Assembly (NCBI GenBank): GCA_963837105.1
Contig: CAWIMG010000035.1
Coordinates: 62,001 to 126,000 of the forward strand
From: UBA9676 sp963837105
Lineage (GTDB): Bacteria > Actinomycetota > Actinomycetes > Streptosporangiales > Streptosporangiaceae
Length of the DNA: 64,000 nucleotides
Reading direction: 5' to 3'
Part shown: piece by piece, positions 55,725 to 64,000 of the stretch
Numbering within the stretch: position 1 is the stretch's first letter
Layout: each line of letters begins with the position of its first letter
Notes under the pieces: generated by a model
What the model was told of the DNA's origin: nothing
The model's input: only the letters and a program-made list of their open reading frames with translations
Databases searched by the model: none
Position numbers and translations under genes: made by a program

Positions 55725-56513
55725 ATGGATCTTGGCCTGCACGGCGAACGGGTTCTCATCACCGGTGGCAGCCGCGGCATCGGCTTCGCGGTGGCCGACG
55801 CGCTGGCCGCCGAGGGCGCCGCGGTCGGGCTGGTGGCGCGCAGCGCCGATGGCCTGGCCGCGGCCGCCGGGCAGCTGGCCCGGCACGGTGGGCCGGTCGT
55901 GACCGTGGCCGCCGACGTCACCGACACGCCCGCGCTGACCGGCGCGGTGCAGCAGATCGCTACCGCCCTGGGCGGGCTCGACCACCTGGTTGCCAACGCC
56001 GGCGGCACCGTCGGCGGGAACCTGGCCAGCTCCGCGGCGGGGGACTTCACTGCCACCTTTGCGCTGAACGCCGGGCACGCGGCCGAGCTGATCCGGGCCG
56101 GGCTGCCATACCTGCGCTCGGCCGGCGGCGGTGCGGTGGTGATCATCTCGTCGATCACCGGGATGCGGCCGGCCCCACGCACCACATATGCGGTGGCCAA
56201 GGCGGCGGAGATCCAGCTGGCCGCGACCGCCGCCGCCGAACTGGCCGCCGACAGCATCCGGGTGAACGCGGTGAGCCCGGGATCCATCATGTTCCCCGGC
56301 GGCTCCTGGGACCGGTTCGCGCAGCAGCACCCCGGCGACTTCGCCACCTTCCTGCAGACCCAGTTCCCGCTCGGCCGGCTGGGGCGGCCGGAAGAGGTGG
56401 CCGACGTGGTCGCCTTCCTGCTATCCCGCCGCGCCTCCTGGATCACCGGGGCGAACATCGTGGTGGACGGCGGCCAGCGTTATCCCAGCGCCCGCCGGTT
56501 CGATCAGCCCTGA
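55725..56513 (+). CDS. Short-chain dehydrogenase/reductase (SDR)
   Basis: A 262-residue SDR starting at ATG 55725. The classical motifs are complete: ITGGSRGIGFAVADALAAEG (NAD(P)H loop), LVANAGGTVGGNLA (NAG), Ser in VIISSITGM, the YAVAK catalytic Tyr/Lys and a final ADVVAFLLSRRASWITGANI with VVDGGQ. Similar enzymes often reduce 3-oxoacyl substrates, but specificity is not readable. The 3' end lies only a few bases from the convergent amidase gene (overlap 56504-56513). Confidence 0.87.
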   Translation: MDLGLHGERVLITGGSRGIGFAVADALAAEGAAVGLVARSADGLAAAAGQLARHGGPVVTVAADVTDTPALTGAVQQIATALGGLDHLVANAGGTVGGNLASSAAGDFTATFALNAGHAAELIRAGLPYLRSAGGGAVVIISSITGMRPAPRTTYAVAKAAEIQLAATAAAELAADSIRVNAVSPGSIMFPGGSWDRFAQQHPGDFATFLQTQFPLGRLGRPEEVADVVAFLLSRRASWITGANIVVDGGQRYPSARRFDQP

Positions 56514-57945
56514 GCCTGCCCGGCCGGCAGCCCGGGGGCGATCTTCGCCCAGCCGGTCGCCGCCTCGAAGGCGTGCGCCACGCCCAGCAGCGGCCAGTCC
56601 GACCGCCACCGGCCGACCAGTTGCAGGCCCACCGGCAGCCCACCAGGGGTGAACCCGGCCGGCACCGAGATGGCGGGCAGCCCGGTGGCGGAGATCAGGT
56701 ACGACGACGCCATCCAGTCCAGGTACGTATGCTGCGGCACGCCGTCGATGTCGTGCACCCAGTCGAGCGTGACATCGAAGGGCACGACCTGGCTGACCGG
56801 GCAGGCGAGCACCTCGAAGCTGGCGAAGAAGTCGCTGACGCGCCCGGCCAGCGCCGTCCGCAGGGAGGTGGCGCGGGACAGGCTGGCCGCGGTCAGCGCC
56901 AGTCCCTGCTCGATGTTCCAGCGCACGTTGGCGCCCAGCTGCTCGCGGTGCCTGGCGTACAGCGGGCCGAGGTAGGTGGCGAAGCGGAAGGCCCGCCAGG
57001 TCCGGAACACCTCGTCGGCACCGGCCAGATCCGGTGCCGCGTCGGTGACCTCGCAGCCCAGGCTGGCCAGCACCTGCCGGGCTGGCGCCAGCGCCGCCCG
57101 CACGGCCGGCTCGACCGGCAGGCCGAGGTCGGCGCTCCAGGCGACCCGCACCCCCCGCAGGTCCCGGGCCAGCAGGCGCAGCACGTCAGCGGGACTGGCC
57201 AGCGCCGGGGCGGGTGCGTCCAGCGCGAGCGGAACCCGCGGATCCGGCCCGGACAGGACGGCCAGCAGCAGCGCGAGGTCGGCGACCGTCCGGGCCATCG
57301 GCCCATGCACGCCGAAGGTGTCGGCCACGTCGGCCAGCGGCCAGGCCGGCACCCGCCCGGGGGTCGGCCGCAACCCGGTCACATTGCAGAAGCTCGCCGG
57401 GTTGCGCAGCGATCCGCCCAGGTCACTGCCGTCGGCCAGGCAGATCATCCGGGCGGCCAGCGCCGCCGCGGCGCCGCCGCTGCTGCCGCCTGCGCTGCGG
57501 CTCAGGTCATACGGGTTACGGGTGGCGCCGAAGACCGGGTTGACGGTGTGCGAGCCCGCCCCGAACTCGGGCGTGTTCGTCTTGCCCAGGCTGATCGCCC
57601 CGGCCGCCGCCATCCGCGCCACCACGAGCGCATCGGCATCCGGCACATGGCTGGCGAACAGCGGCGAGCCGTAGGTGGTGCGCACCCCGGCGGTCTCGGC
57701 GAGATCCTTGTGCGCGACCGGCAGCCCGTGCAGCAGGCCGGCCTGGCACCGCGGGCCATCGCCTCATCCGCGGCCGCGGCGGTGGCCAGTGCCGTTCCGA
57801 ATGAGCGGGTCACCAGCGCGTTGACAAGCCCGTTGACCGCCTCGACCCGCTCGATGCTGGCCGCCACGACCTCCCGGGCGGACACCTCGCGGCGGCGCAG
57901 CAGCTGGGCCAGCGTCAGCGCGTCCAGCGCGCACAGGTCGGTCAC
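56504..57945 (-). pseudogene. Amidase-signature enzyme, one frameshift
   Basis: Begins at GTG 57945 (VTDLCALDALTLAQLLRRRE, VSAREVVAASIERVEAVNGL). One frame runs to DEAMARGA. After a one-base shift near 57750 the next frame continues QAGLLHGLPVAHKDLAETAG, containing the catalytic Lys (HKD). The Ser region follows: FGAGSHTVNPVFGATRNPYD, RSAGGSSGGAAAALAARM (cis-Ser and nucleophile Ser in GSDLGGSLRNPASFC). The full triad is therefore split only by the shift. Amidase-signature enzymes hydrolyse amides such as glutamine in transamidation or small carboxamides. Repaired length is about 480 residues. Confidence 0.78.
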
Positions 57946-58027
57946 GGCTCCAGCCTGCCCGGTATCGGGGGCGGCGTCACTCAGCGCACGTACTCGGCCC
58001 ACCCTCAGCCGGTGCCATGATGGTCTG

Positions 58028-59203
58028 GTGCCCGACCCATCACCTGCCAGCCGGCGGTCCCGGCTGTGGGCCGCCGCCGACTCGCGCGGAATCCCGCTGC
58101 GGGCCATCCTGGCCACCACCGCGGTGGTGGTGCTGGTCTATCTCGCGGCCAAGCTGCTCTACCGGCTGCGGGAAGTCCTGCTGCTGCTGGTCATGGCGTC
58201 GTTCCTGGCCACGCTGCTGAACCCGCCCGTGGTCGCGCTCCAGCGGTGGCGGATCAGGCGGCGCGGGTGGGCCGTCACCGTGGTGGTGATCTGGGGGCTG
58301 CTGGCGTTCGCCGGCCTGGCGCTGATGTTCGGCCTGCCGCTGGCCAACGGCATTACCCACCTTGCCGATAACCTGCCCGGTTACGTGAGCGCGGTGGAGC
58401 ACGGCCGGGGATGGCTGGGCCACCTGGTCCGCCGGTACCACATCCAGCAGTGGGTCGCCAGCAATGTGCCCCGGCTGGTGAACATCGGGCAGGGACTGGC
58501 CAAGCCCGCGCTGACGCTGGGCAGGGGCGCGCTGTCCCTGATGGTGGCCCTGCTCACGATCTTCGTGCTGGTGGTGCTGCTGCTGCTGGAAGGCCCGAAG
58601 ATGCGGGCCGGCCTGCTGCGCAGCATGTCGCCGGAGCGGGCGCGGCAGACGTCCGAGATCGCCGGCCGGGTCAACCGGTCGGTGACCGGCTACATGCTGG
58701 GGAACTTCCTGACCTCGCTGATCGCGGGCGCGGTGGTGCTGGTCACCCTGCTGGTGCTGGGGGTCCCGTTCCCGTACTTGTGGGCGCTGTGGGTCGCACT
58801 GGTGGACTTCCTGCCCATGGTGGGCGGGGCGCTGGCCGGGATCCCCACCGTCCTGTTCGCGCTCACTCATTCGTTCGCCGCGGGCGTGATCACGCTGGCC
58901 GTGTTCCTCATCTACACCCAGGTCGAGAACCACGTGCTGAACCCGCTGGTGATGAGCCGGACGGTGCGGGTCAGCCCACTGCTGGTGCTGCTGGCCATCC
59001 TGGTCGGCGCGGCCATCGGGAGCTGGGTCGGCGGGGTCTTCGGCGCCTTCGTAGCCGCCCTGATCGCGATCCCCGCCGCGGGCGCTCTCCAGGTCGTGGT
59101 GGGTGAACTGTGGCAGGCGACCTCAGCCGCCCCCGGGCCACCCGGGGCAGTGGCATCGGCCGGGCAGGACGCTGGCCCCGGACCGGGCGACGATCTGCTG
59201 TAG
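58028..59203 (+). CDS. AI-2E family (UPF0118) permease-like protein
   Basis: A 391-residue membrane protein read from GTG 58028. Helices include AILATTAVVVLVYLAAKLLY, EVLLLLVMASFLATLLNPPV, GWAVTVVVIWGLLAFAGLAL, LSLMVALLTIFVLVVLLLLE, FLTSLIAGAVVLVTLLVLG, GVITLAVFLIYTQVENHVLN and VLLAILVGAAIGSWVGGVFG. The conserved NHVLNPLVMSRTVRVSPL loop is diagnostic of AI-2E/UPF0118 transporters, which include Na/H antiporters and the autoinducer-2 exporter TqsA. No substrate can be inferred. A palindromic TGCCAC-G-GTGGCA lies just after the stop. Confidence 0.88.
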   Translation: MPDPSPASRRSRLWAAADSRGIPLRAILATTAVVVLVYLAAKLLYRLREVLLLLVMASFLATLLNPPVVALQRWRIRRRGWAVTVVVIWGLLAFAGLALMFGLPLANGITHLADNLPGYVSAVEHGRGWLGHLVRRYHIQQWVASNVPRLVNIGQGLAKPALTLGRGALSLMVALLTIFVLVVLLLLEGPKMRAGLLRSMSPERARQTSEIAGRVNRSVTGYMLGNFLTSLIAGAVVLVTLLVLGVPFPYLWALWVALVDFLPMVGGALAGIPTVLFALTHSFAAGVITLAVFLIYTQVENHVLNPLVMSRTVRVSPLLVLLAILVGAAIGSWVGGVFGAFVAALIAIPAAGALQVVVGELWQATSAAPGPPGAVASAGQDAGPGPGDDLL

Positions 59204-59385
59204 CGCGGGCCCCGCGGTGCCACGGTGGCAGCCACACAAGCAGGTCGAGGGCGGGTAACTCCCGCGCCCAGACCGGGACGGGGGGAGATCCACGGTGAGG
59301 GCAGAGGGGGAGGTGCCCGTCCTCGACGGCTCGATAGTACAGGTCCCGCTTCTGGGCCGGCGGTGACCCGCACCCGCCGCCGGCC

Positions 59386-60594
59386 TCAGTGCCGAAGGCG
59401 GGCGGCCTTGGTGGCCAGGTAGTGCTGCTCGGGGACACTGGTGGTGCGGGCCGCGGCGGTGCGGTAACAGGCCACGGCCGCCTGGGTGTCCCCGGCCATC
59501 TCATGCAGATGGGCCCGGACCGCCGCCAGCCGGTAATGGCCTGCCAGCGGGCCGTCGAGCCCTTCGAGCAGTTCCAGGCCAGCGGCCGGCCCGGTCACCA
59601 TGGCGGCGGCGATGGCCCGGTTGAGCGCCACCATGGGGTTGCCGGTCATCCGCTCCAGCAGGCCGTACAGGGCGAGGATCTGCGGCCAGTCGGTGTCCTC
59701 GACCCGGCCGGCCTCATCGTGCAGGGCCGCGATCATCGCCTGCACCTGGTACGCACCGACCACCCCGGTGGCCAGCCCCTGGCTCAGCACGGCGGTGCCT
59801 TCGGCGATCAGTCCCCGATCCCAGCGCGTGCGGTCCTGCTCGGCCAGCGGGATCAGCTCGCCACCGGGACCGGCCCGGGCGGGCCGCCTGGCGTCGGTCA
59901 GCAGCATGAGCGCCAGCAGGCCGGCCACCTCCCCGTCGGCGGGCAGCAGCCGGTGCACCAGCCGGGCCAGCCGGATCGCCTCCCCGGACAGTTCCGTGCG
60001 CTGCAGGTCCTGGCCGGTGCTGCTGGTGTAGCCCTCGTTGAACACCAGGTACAGCACGTGCAGCACGGCCCGCAGCCGGGCCGGCCACTCGGCTGGTCCC
60101 GGCATCCCGAACGGCTCTCCCGAGGCCCTGATGCGCTGCTTGGCCCGGCTGATCCGCTGGGCCATGGTCGCCTCCGGGACCAGGAAGGCGCTCGCGATCT
60201 CGGCCGTGGTCAGCCCACCGACCGCGCGCAGGGTGAGAGCGATCGCGGACGGCGTGGTCAGCGCCGGGTGACAGCACATGAACAGCAGCTTCAGCGTGTC
60301 GTCCCGGTCGCTGACCTCGGCGGCCGGTGGCTCCCGCCGGGCGGCCGCCTGCTCGCGGCGGCGCCGGGCCTGGTCACTGCGGATCTGGTCGGTCATCCGG
60401 TGCCCGGCAGCCTGGATCAGCCAGGCCCGGGGATGTGCGGGCACCCCCTCGGCCGGCCAGTGCCGTGCGGCCGCGAGCAGGGCTTCCTGGACGGCGTCCT
60501 CGGCTGCGGTGAAGTCGCCGGACCGGCGGATCATCGTGGCCAGGACCTGTGGCGCCAGCCCCCGCAGCAGGTCGTCGAGGCTGGCCTGGCTCAC
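59386..60594 (-). CDS. ECF42-type sigma factor with C-terminal TPR region
   Basis: A 402-residue sigma factor; the start GTG at 60594 overlaps the upstream stop (GTGA). Sigma region 2 includes DDLLRGLAPQVLATMIRRSG and AEDAVQEALLAAARHWPAEG; region 4 has SAFLVPEATMAQRISRAKQR. The long C-terminal part (from about 185) is a helical, DUF6596-type and TPR-like region: AVLHVLYLVFNEGYTSSTG, LLALMLLTDARRPARAGPG, AGHYRLAAVRAHLHEMAGDT. This pair, sigma factor plus DGPF/YCII gene, defines ECF group 42, in which no anti-sigma factor is present and the C-terminal region controls activity. Confidence 0.88.
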   Translation of the reverse strand: MSQASLDDLLRGLAPQVLATMIRRSGDFTAAEDAVQEALLAAARHWPAEGVPAHPRAWLIQAAGHRMTDQIRSDQARRRREQAAARREPPAAEVSDRDDTLKLLFMCCHPALTTPSAIALTLRAVGGLTTAEIASAFLVPEATMAQRISRAKQRIRASGEPFGMPGPAEWPARLRAVLHVLYLVFNEGYTSSTGQDLQRTELSGEAIRLARLVHRLLPADGEVAGLLALMLLTDARRPARAGPGGELIPLAEQDRTRWDRGLIAEGTAVLSQGLATGVVGAYQVQAMIAALHDEAGRVEDTDWPQILALYGLLERMTGNPMVALNRAIAAAMVTGPAAGLELLEGLDGPLAGHYRLAAVRAHLHEMAGDTQAAVACYRTAAARTTSVPEQHYLATKAARLRH

Positions 60595-60995
60595 AGGTCG
60601 GGGGCGGGTGCGCTCATCACCTGCCGCACCTCGATCGGCTGCCGGATCGGCACCCCGCCCGCCCCGGGCGCGGCCGACGCGCGGGCCGCGATCTCGATGG
60701 CCCTGGCCTCCGACTCCACGTCGACCATCCGGTAACCGGCCAGGAACTCCTTGGACTCCAGGAACGGGCCGTCAGTCACCACCGGTGCGCCGGCCCCGGC
60801 GGAGGTCACGATCTTGGCCAGTTCCGGGCCCGCCAGCCCCTGCGCGTCCACGAGTTCGCCGGTGCTGATGAGTTCGGCGTTCAGGGCCTGCTGGAAGTCG
60901 ATGTGTGCCCTGATGTCGCCGGGGGCCCACTCCGTCATGGGCAGCTGGCAGCCTTCGCCGCCCTCGTAGTTCTGCAGCAGCAGGAACTTCGTCAT
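60591..60995 (-). CDS. DGPF/YCII-domain protein coupled to ECF42
   Basis: A 134-residue protein read from ATG 60995 (GGAGGAGCC upstream). It shows FLLLQNYEGGEGCQLPM, an acidic central helix, and the DGPF motif VVTDGPFLESKEFLAGYRMV. The protein ends APAPDL. YCII-type DGPF proteins are always paired with ECF42 sigma factors and probably act as sensors or enzymes of an unknown small compound. The stop overlaps the sigma factor start by four bases. Confidence 0.86.
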   Translation of the reverse strand: MTKFLLLQNYEGGEGCQLPMTEWAPGDIRAHIDFQQALNAELISTGELVDAQGLAGPELAKIVTSAGAGAPVVTDGPFLESKEFLAGYRMVDVESEARAIEIAARASAAPGAGGVPIRQPIEVRQVMSAPAPDL

Positions 60996-61119
60996 GCCAG
61001 GCTCCTCCCTGGTTGCTGCGTCCATGGTGGCGCAGTCACCAGCAGGACGGAGCGGGCGGCCGGTTCTCGACATCCGGCCGCCGGCCGTTCCACTCAGCCG
61101 GGCACCTCACCACGGCCGA

Positions 61120-61920
61120 TCACAGGCCGGACGGGAAGGTGATGTGCTGCGGGGCGGTGAGTGGCCTGCCAACCTCCAGCTGGATCTGAGCATGCGCGGT
61201 GAGCGGGATGCCACGCGGGTTGCCCCGGTACACCTGGCCGTTGTAGAGGGCGGTCACCGGCCCGGTGACCGGGCCGACCTGGTCCGGCCCGAGCGGCTGG
61301 CCCCACTCGTCGAAGAACTCACCCAGCGTGTACGTCCGCTGGACCGGGGACTCGATATGGATGATTCCGTCCGCGGCGTGGGTGTGCAGCCAGTAGAAGC
61401 AGGTGCCGCTGCCGATGAACGGGCCCTGCTGGGTGTTCTGCGACTGCCCGCCCGGAATGCCGATCGAGGCTGGCACCTGGCGGGCGCTGCCGTGGACGAC
61501 GATGGTCAGGTGCGCGTGGATGTGGAAGACCGTCTGCTCGCTGGTCCCGCACCTGATCTGGTCCACCGGCTGCCCGGTCGCGGCACTGGCCAGGCCAGCC
61601 AGCGGGGCGGCCGCGGGCACCGGGACACCCTCCGGACCGGCCGGCCCGGGCGGCAGGGCCGGCCTGAGCGGCCCGAGCGTGCTCAGCGAAGCCAGCTGGA
61701 GATGCGGCGTGCCGCCGTGGGAAGCGCTGCCGCCGCTGGCTCCGCTACTGGCGCCGCCGCCGCTGACAGCCAGGCTGATGCCCACCCCCGCGGCTATCAG
61801 CAGCACCGCGGCCCCGATCCCGCCGAGCCAGAGCCGGCAGCGCCGGCGGCGCGCCTCCTCCTCCCGCATCCGCGCGATCTTGGCACGCGCCTGCTCGCTC
61901 TGCCTGCTGCCCTTGGACAC
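61120..61920 (-). CDS. Membrane-anchored His-rich extracytoplasmic protein
   Basis: A 266-residue protein starting at ATG 61920. A charged cytoplasmic N-terminus (QARAKIARMREEEARRRRCR) precedes one membrane helix (IGAAVLLIAAGVGISLAV) and a Ser/Gly/Ala linker. The folded domain has HIHAHLTIVVHGSARQVP, SGTCFYWLHTHAADGIIHIE and a terminal GNPRGIPLTAHAQIQLEVG. Conserved His motifs (HIHAHL, WLHTHAADGIIH) and two Cys suggest metal binding, perhaps copper, outside the membrane. I do not know a named family for it. Confidence 0.65.
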   Translation of the reverse strand: MSKGSRQSEQARAKIARMREEEARRRRCRLWLGGIGAAVLLIAAGVGISLAVSGGGASSGASGGSASHGGTPHLQLASLSTLGPLRPALPPGPAGPEGVPVPAAAPLAGLASAATGQPVDQIRCGTSEQTVFHIHAHLTIVVHGSARQVPASIGIPGGQSQNTQQGPFIGSGTCFYWLHTHAADGIIHIESPVQRTYTLGEFFDEWGQPLGPDQVGPVTGPVTALYNGQVYRGNPRGIPLTAHAQIQLEVGRPLTAPQHITFPSGL

Positions 61921-61994
61921 CCGTGCCCATCCTCACCGGCTTGACTTCCCCGCAGAGCAGGCTATAGCCCGCACGCGTCAGCCGGGCGGCCCGG

Positions 61995-63161
61995 TCAGGA
62001 GCCCCAGACTTCCTGTGCCGTCTCCACCACCAGCCGGAGCTTGGCCCACTGCTGGTCAGCGGTCAGGTCGTTGCCTTCCTTGGTCGAGGAGAAGCCGCAC
62101 TGCGGCGACAGGCACAGCTGGCCGATGTCGGCATAGCGGGCGGCGTCGTCGATCCGCCGCTTCAGCTCGTCCTTGCTCTCCAGTTCGCCGCGCTTGGTGG
62201 TGACCAGCCCGAGCACCACCCGCTTGCCCGCGGGCACGAACCGCAGCGGCTCGAAGCCGCCGGACCGCTCGTCGTCCCACTCGCAGAAGAACCCGTCCAC
62301 CGCCAGCCCGCTGAACAGCGCCTCGGCGACGAACTCGTACCCGCCCTCGGCCGCCCACATGCTCTGGTTGTTGCCGCGGCACATGTGCGTGGTCACCGCC
62401 AGGTCCGCCGGGCGGTCCGCCAGCACCTGGTTGATGCTGGCGATGTAACGCTCGTGCTGGTGGGCCGGGTCCCCGCCGATCTCGGCGACGTGCCGGCGCT
62501 GCGCCGGGTCGTTGACATAGGCCAGGCTGGTGTCGTCGAGCTGCAGGTAACGGCAGCCCAGGTCATACAGCCGCCGCACTTCCTCGGCGTAGGCCGCGAC
62601 CAGGTCATCCCAGAACCGGTCCAGGTCCGGGTACACGGAGGCGTCGATGGCCGACCGGCCGCCCCGGTAGTGCACCATGCTCGGCGACGGGATGGTCAGC
62701 TTGGGCACGGCGGTGGTGACGGTGCGGGCCAGGAACGAGAAGGCCTCCCCGAAGATCGTGTGCGTCAGCCCCAGCGGCGCCACCACGTGCGCCGACGGCG
62801 GCGCCCACTCGTAGCTCTTCTGCTCGTTGTGGAAGGCGACCCTGATCGTGTCGTCCTGCACCTGCTGGATGCCGCCAAGCTGGTAGATGAAGTCCATGTG
62901 CCAGGACTCACGCCGGAACTCGCCGTCGGTCGCCGCGGCCAGCCCCACCTCCTGCTGCTTGCGCACCACGTCGGCGATCGCCGCGTCCTCGGTGTCACGC
63001 AGATCCTCCGCGCTGATCCGGCCGGCGGCGAAGTCCGCCCGCGCGGCCAGCAGCCGCGGCGGCCGCAGCAGGCTGCCCACATGGTCGGCGCGAAACGGCG
63101 GCCGCCCGGCCGGTGCCGGCGACGTGGCCGGGTCCTGCTGGCTGGTGGGCTCTGCGGGCAT
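61995..63161 (-). CDS. MetE-type cobalamin-independent methionine synthase-like enzyme
   Basis: A 388-residue protein, starting at ATG 63161, corresponding to the C-terminal catalytic half of MetE only, as in the YxjG/YxjH group. Zinc ligands are seen in TTHMCRGNNQSMWAAEGG (His and Cys), a Glu in FFCEWDDERSGGFEPL and Cys in LCLSPQCGFSSTKEGNDL. The homocysteine-side residues DDTSLAYVND and DGEFRRESWH are conserved. Such short forms may methylate homocysteine or other thiols with alternative methyl donors. It lacks the N-terminal MetE half, so folate polyglutamate use is uncertain. Confidence 0.85.
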   Translation of the reverse strand: MPAEPTSQQDPATSPAPAGRPPFRADHVGSLLRPPRLLAARADFAAGRISAEDLRDTEDAAIADVVRKQQEVGLAAATDGEFRRESWHMDFIYQLGGIQQVQDDTIRVAFHNEQKSYEWAPPSAHVVAPLGLTHTIFGEAFSFLARTVTTAVPKLTIPSPSMVHYRGGRSAIDASVYPDLDRFWDDLVAAYAEEVRRLYDLGCRYLQLDDTSLAYVNDPAQRRHVAEIGGDPAHQHERYIASINQVLADRPADLAVTTHMCRGNNQSMWAAEGGYEFVAEALFSGLAVDGFFCEWDDERSGGFEPLRFVPAGKRVVLGLVTTKRGELESKDELKRRIDDAARYADIGQLCLSPQCGFSSTKEGNDLTADQQWAKLRLVVETAQEVWGS

Positions 63162-63318
63162 CGGGCCTTCTCCGTTCCCGGGTAGCGAATGGTTCCCCGG
63201 CGGCGGACACCGATCGCCGGGCGGCCCCGTCCGGTGCCCATCCTGTCAGGAAACTCCCCTGCCCTGATCCCCGCTCGGGCGGCCAGGCAAGCTGCCCGCG
63301 TGCGGGCGGCCTGGCAGG

Positions 63319-64000
63319 TCAGGTGAGGCGGATGATGGCGCTGACTGTCAGGTAGGCACCCAGGATCAGGCAGGTGTAGGCGATGAGCTGACGGGTGTGG
63401 CCCCGCAGCCAGTCCTGGCCTCTCCTGAGTGCCGCCCTGGTGCCCTCGGGCCGCAGGACCAGGAACCCGAACGGGATGATGATCAGCAGGAACTCAATCA
63501 GGACGAAGACGATGACGGCCGTGACCTGGGTGGCGGTGGAGTATTTCCCAGCGACCAGGTTGTGCAGCGCGGTGAGGTAGGCCGCGCCCGGCAGCCCGAT
63601 CAGCACGCCGACCAGGACGCCCAGCCCGAACCGGGGCTCCGCCAGCACCCGCTGCGCCCAGCCGTCCTTTTCTTCCTCCGTGCCTTCTTCCTGCGCGCCT
63701 GGCTGGTCGTTCCCGGCGCGGCACCGGCGCCTTGCGCCGGCCGTGCAGGCGGCCGGTCGCCACCAGCGCGCCCACGGCGAGCAGGAACAAGCCGAGAGCC
63801 AGGTCGATGCCTGCGCTGACTGTCTTCTGGGAGCTGATGGCGTCAGCGTGGACGAACAGGACATCTACCAGGCCGATGGTGATGCCGACAGTGAGGCCGC
63901 CCAGCAGGACGCACAGGAACATCATCCGCGGGCGCCGGTTCTCGACCAGCAGCAGGTCAACGGCCAGCAGCTTCGGGTTCAGCGCCGCGGTGAATGCCAG
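63319..64000 (-). pseudogene. GAP/Sap-family membrane protein, truncated by the window and frameshifted
   Basis: The gene enters at base 64000 (LAFTAALNPKLLAVDLLLVE) and continues with FLCVLLGGLTVGITIGLVDV and ALGLFLLAVGALVATGRLHG in one frame. Near 63720 it shifts to a frame with AGNDQPGAQEEGTEEEKDGW, FGLGVLVGVLIGLPGAAYLT, AVIVFVLIEFLLIIIPFGFL and a terminal LILGAYLTVSAIIRLT. The AALNP opening and PGAAY helix match GAP (Sap, sulfolipid-addressing) six-helix proteins. One base change in GGTGCCGCGCCGGGAA restores the frame. Five to six helices are visible; the N-terminus lies outside. Confidence 0.65.

Noticed and set aside
56573..57960. A long plus-strand frame extending left of the AI-2E permease
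   Set aside because: The left part is opposite the amidase gene and has low-complexity Gly/Arg/Gln composition. Only the part from GTG 58028 has membrane helices and is real.

Overview
The window is a chromosomal segment of a very GC-rich actinobacterium. Nearly every gene has G or C in third codon positions and many start at GTG or TTG. Lineage markers fit Actinomycetota: WhiB-like and CGNR zinc-finger proteins, a mycothiol-type (MDMPI-like) protein, an F420/PPOX-type oxidoreductase, an MshC-like synthetase paralogue, DUF1707, DUF5302 and DUF6186 proteins, and a PASTA-less Ser/Thr kinase. Genus cannot be assigned from the sequence alone. I see no tRNA, rRNA or CRISPR array.

Layout. (1) 1-7.55 kb is an integrated, decaying phage-like element. 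It holds a Cys-rich small protein, a DUF4177 protein, a small membrane protein, tandem small genes sharing short motifs, a capsid-maturation-protease-like gene broken by several single-base shifts, a zinc-knuckle remnant, a WhiB-like regulator and a lipoprotein. It ends with an intact tyrosine integrase (6364-7551); the rest lies left of the window. (2) 7.8-21.6 kb is chromosomal: two apolipoprotein N-acyltransferases (Lnt) flank MDMPI-like, TauE/SafE, DUF1203, alpha/beta-hydrolase, OsmC, DUF1707, F420-type oxidoreductase and CGNR/EamA genes, closing with a lipoprotein L,D-transpeptidase and strong hairpin terminators. (3) 21.6-26.6 kb: a three-gene overlapping operon (UbiE-type methyltransferase, membrane protein, geranylgeranyl-reductase-like flavoprotein; probably quinone or isoprenoid metabolism), then PsiE-like, PPK2 and metallo-beta-lactamase genes. 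(4) 26.8-41.8 kb: a receptor Ser/Thr kinase, a membrane patatin, an MshC/CysS-like enzyme, rhodanese plus methyltransferase, a fused 5-oxoprolinase-type enzyme, a beta-lactamase-fold/rhodanese fusion, and MpaB-like plus ABC1-kinase genes. (5) 41.7-47.9 kb: an APC permease and an ABC system whose ATPase is fused to an alpha/beta hydrolase, headed by a small GntR regulator with a clear inverted-repeat operator. (6) 49-55 kb: a CAP-domain exported protein, then pgeF-murL-murD2, a compact operon predicting the alternative D-glutamate route of peptidoglycan synthesis, followed by a hairpin and a D-2-hydroxyacid dehydrogenase-type flavoprotein. (7) 55-64 kb: hemerythrin, SDR, amidase, AI-2E-type permease, an ECF sigma factor coupled to a DGPF/YCII protein, a His-rich anchored protein, a MetE-like methyltransferase and a GAP-family membrane protein cut by the window edge.

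An important caveat is the number of single-base frameshifts, not only in the phage remnant but also in seven chromosomal genes (TauE/SafE, alpha/beta hydrolase, patatin, rhodanese, oxoprolinase, amidase, GAP). Three of them sit at the same nonamer, AGAATCCGG. Either the assembly carries systematic errors or these genes are recent pseudogenes; raw reads would decide.
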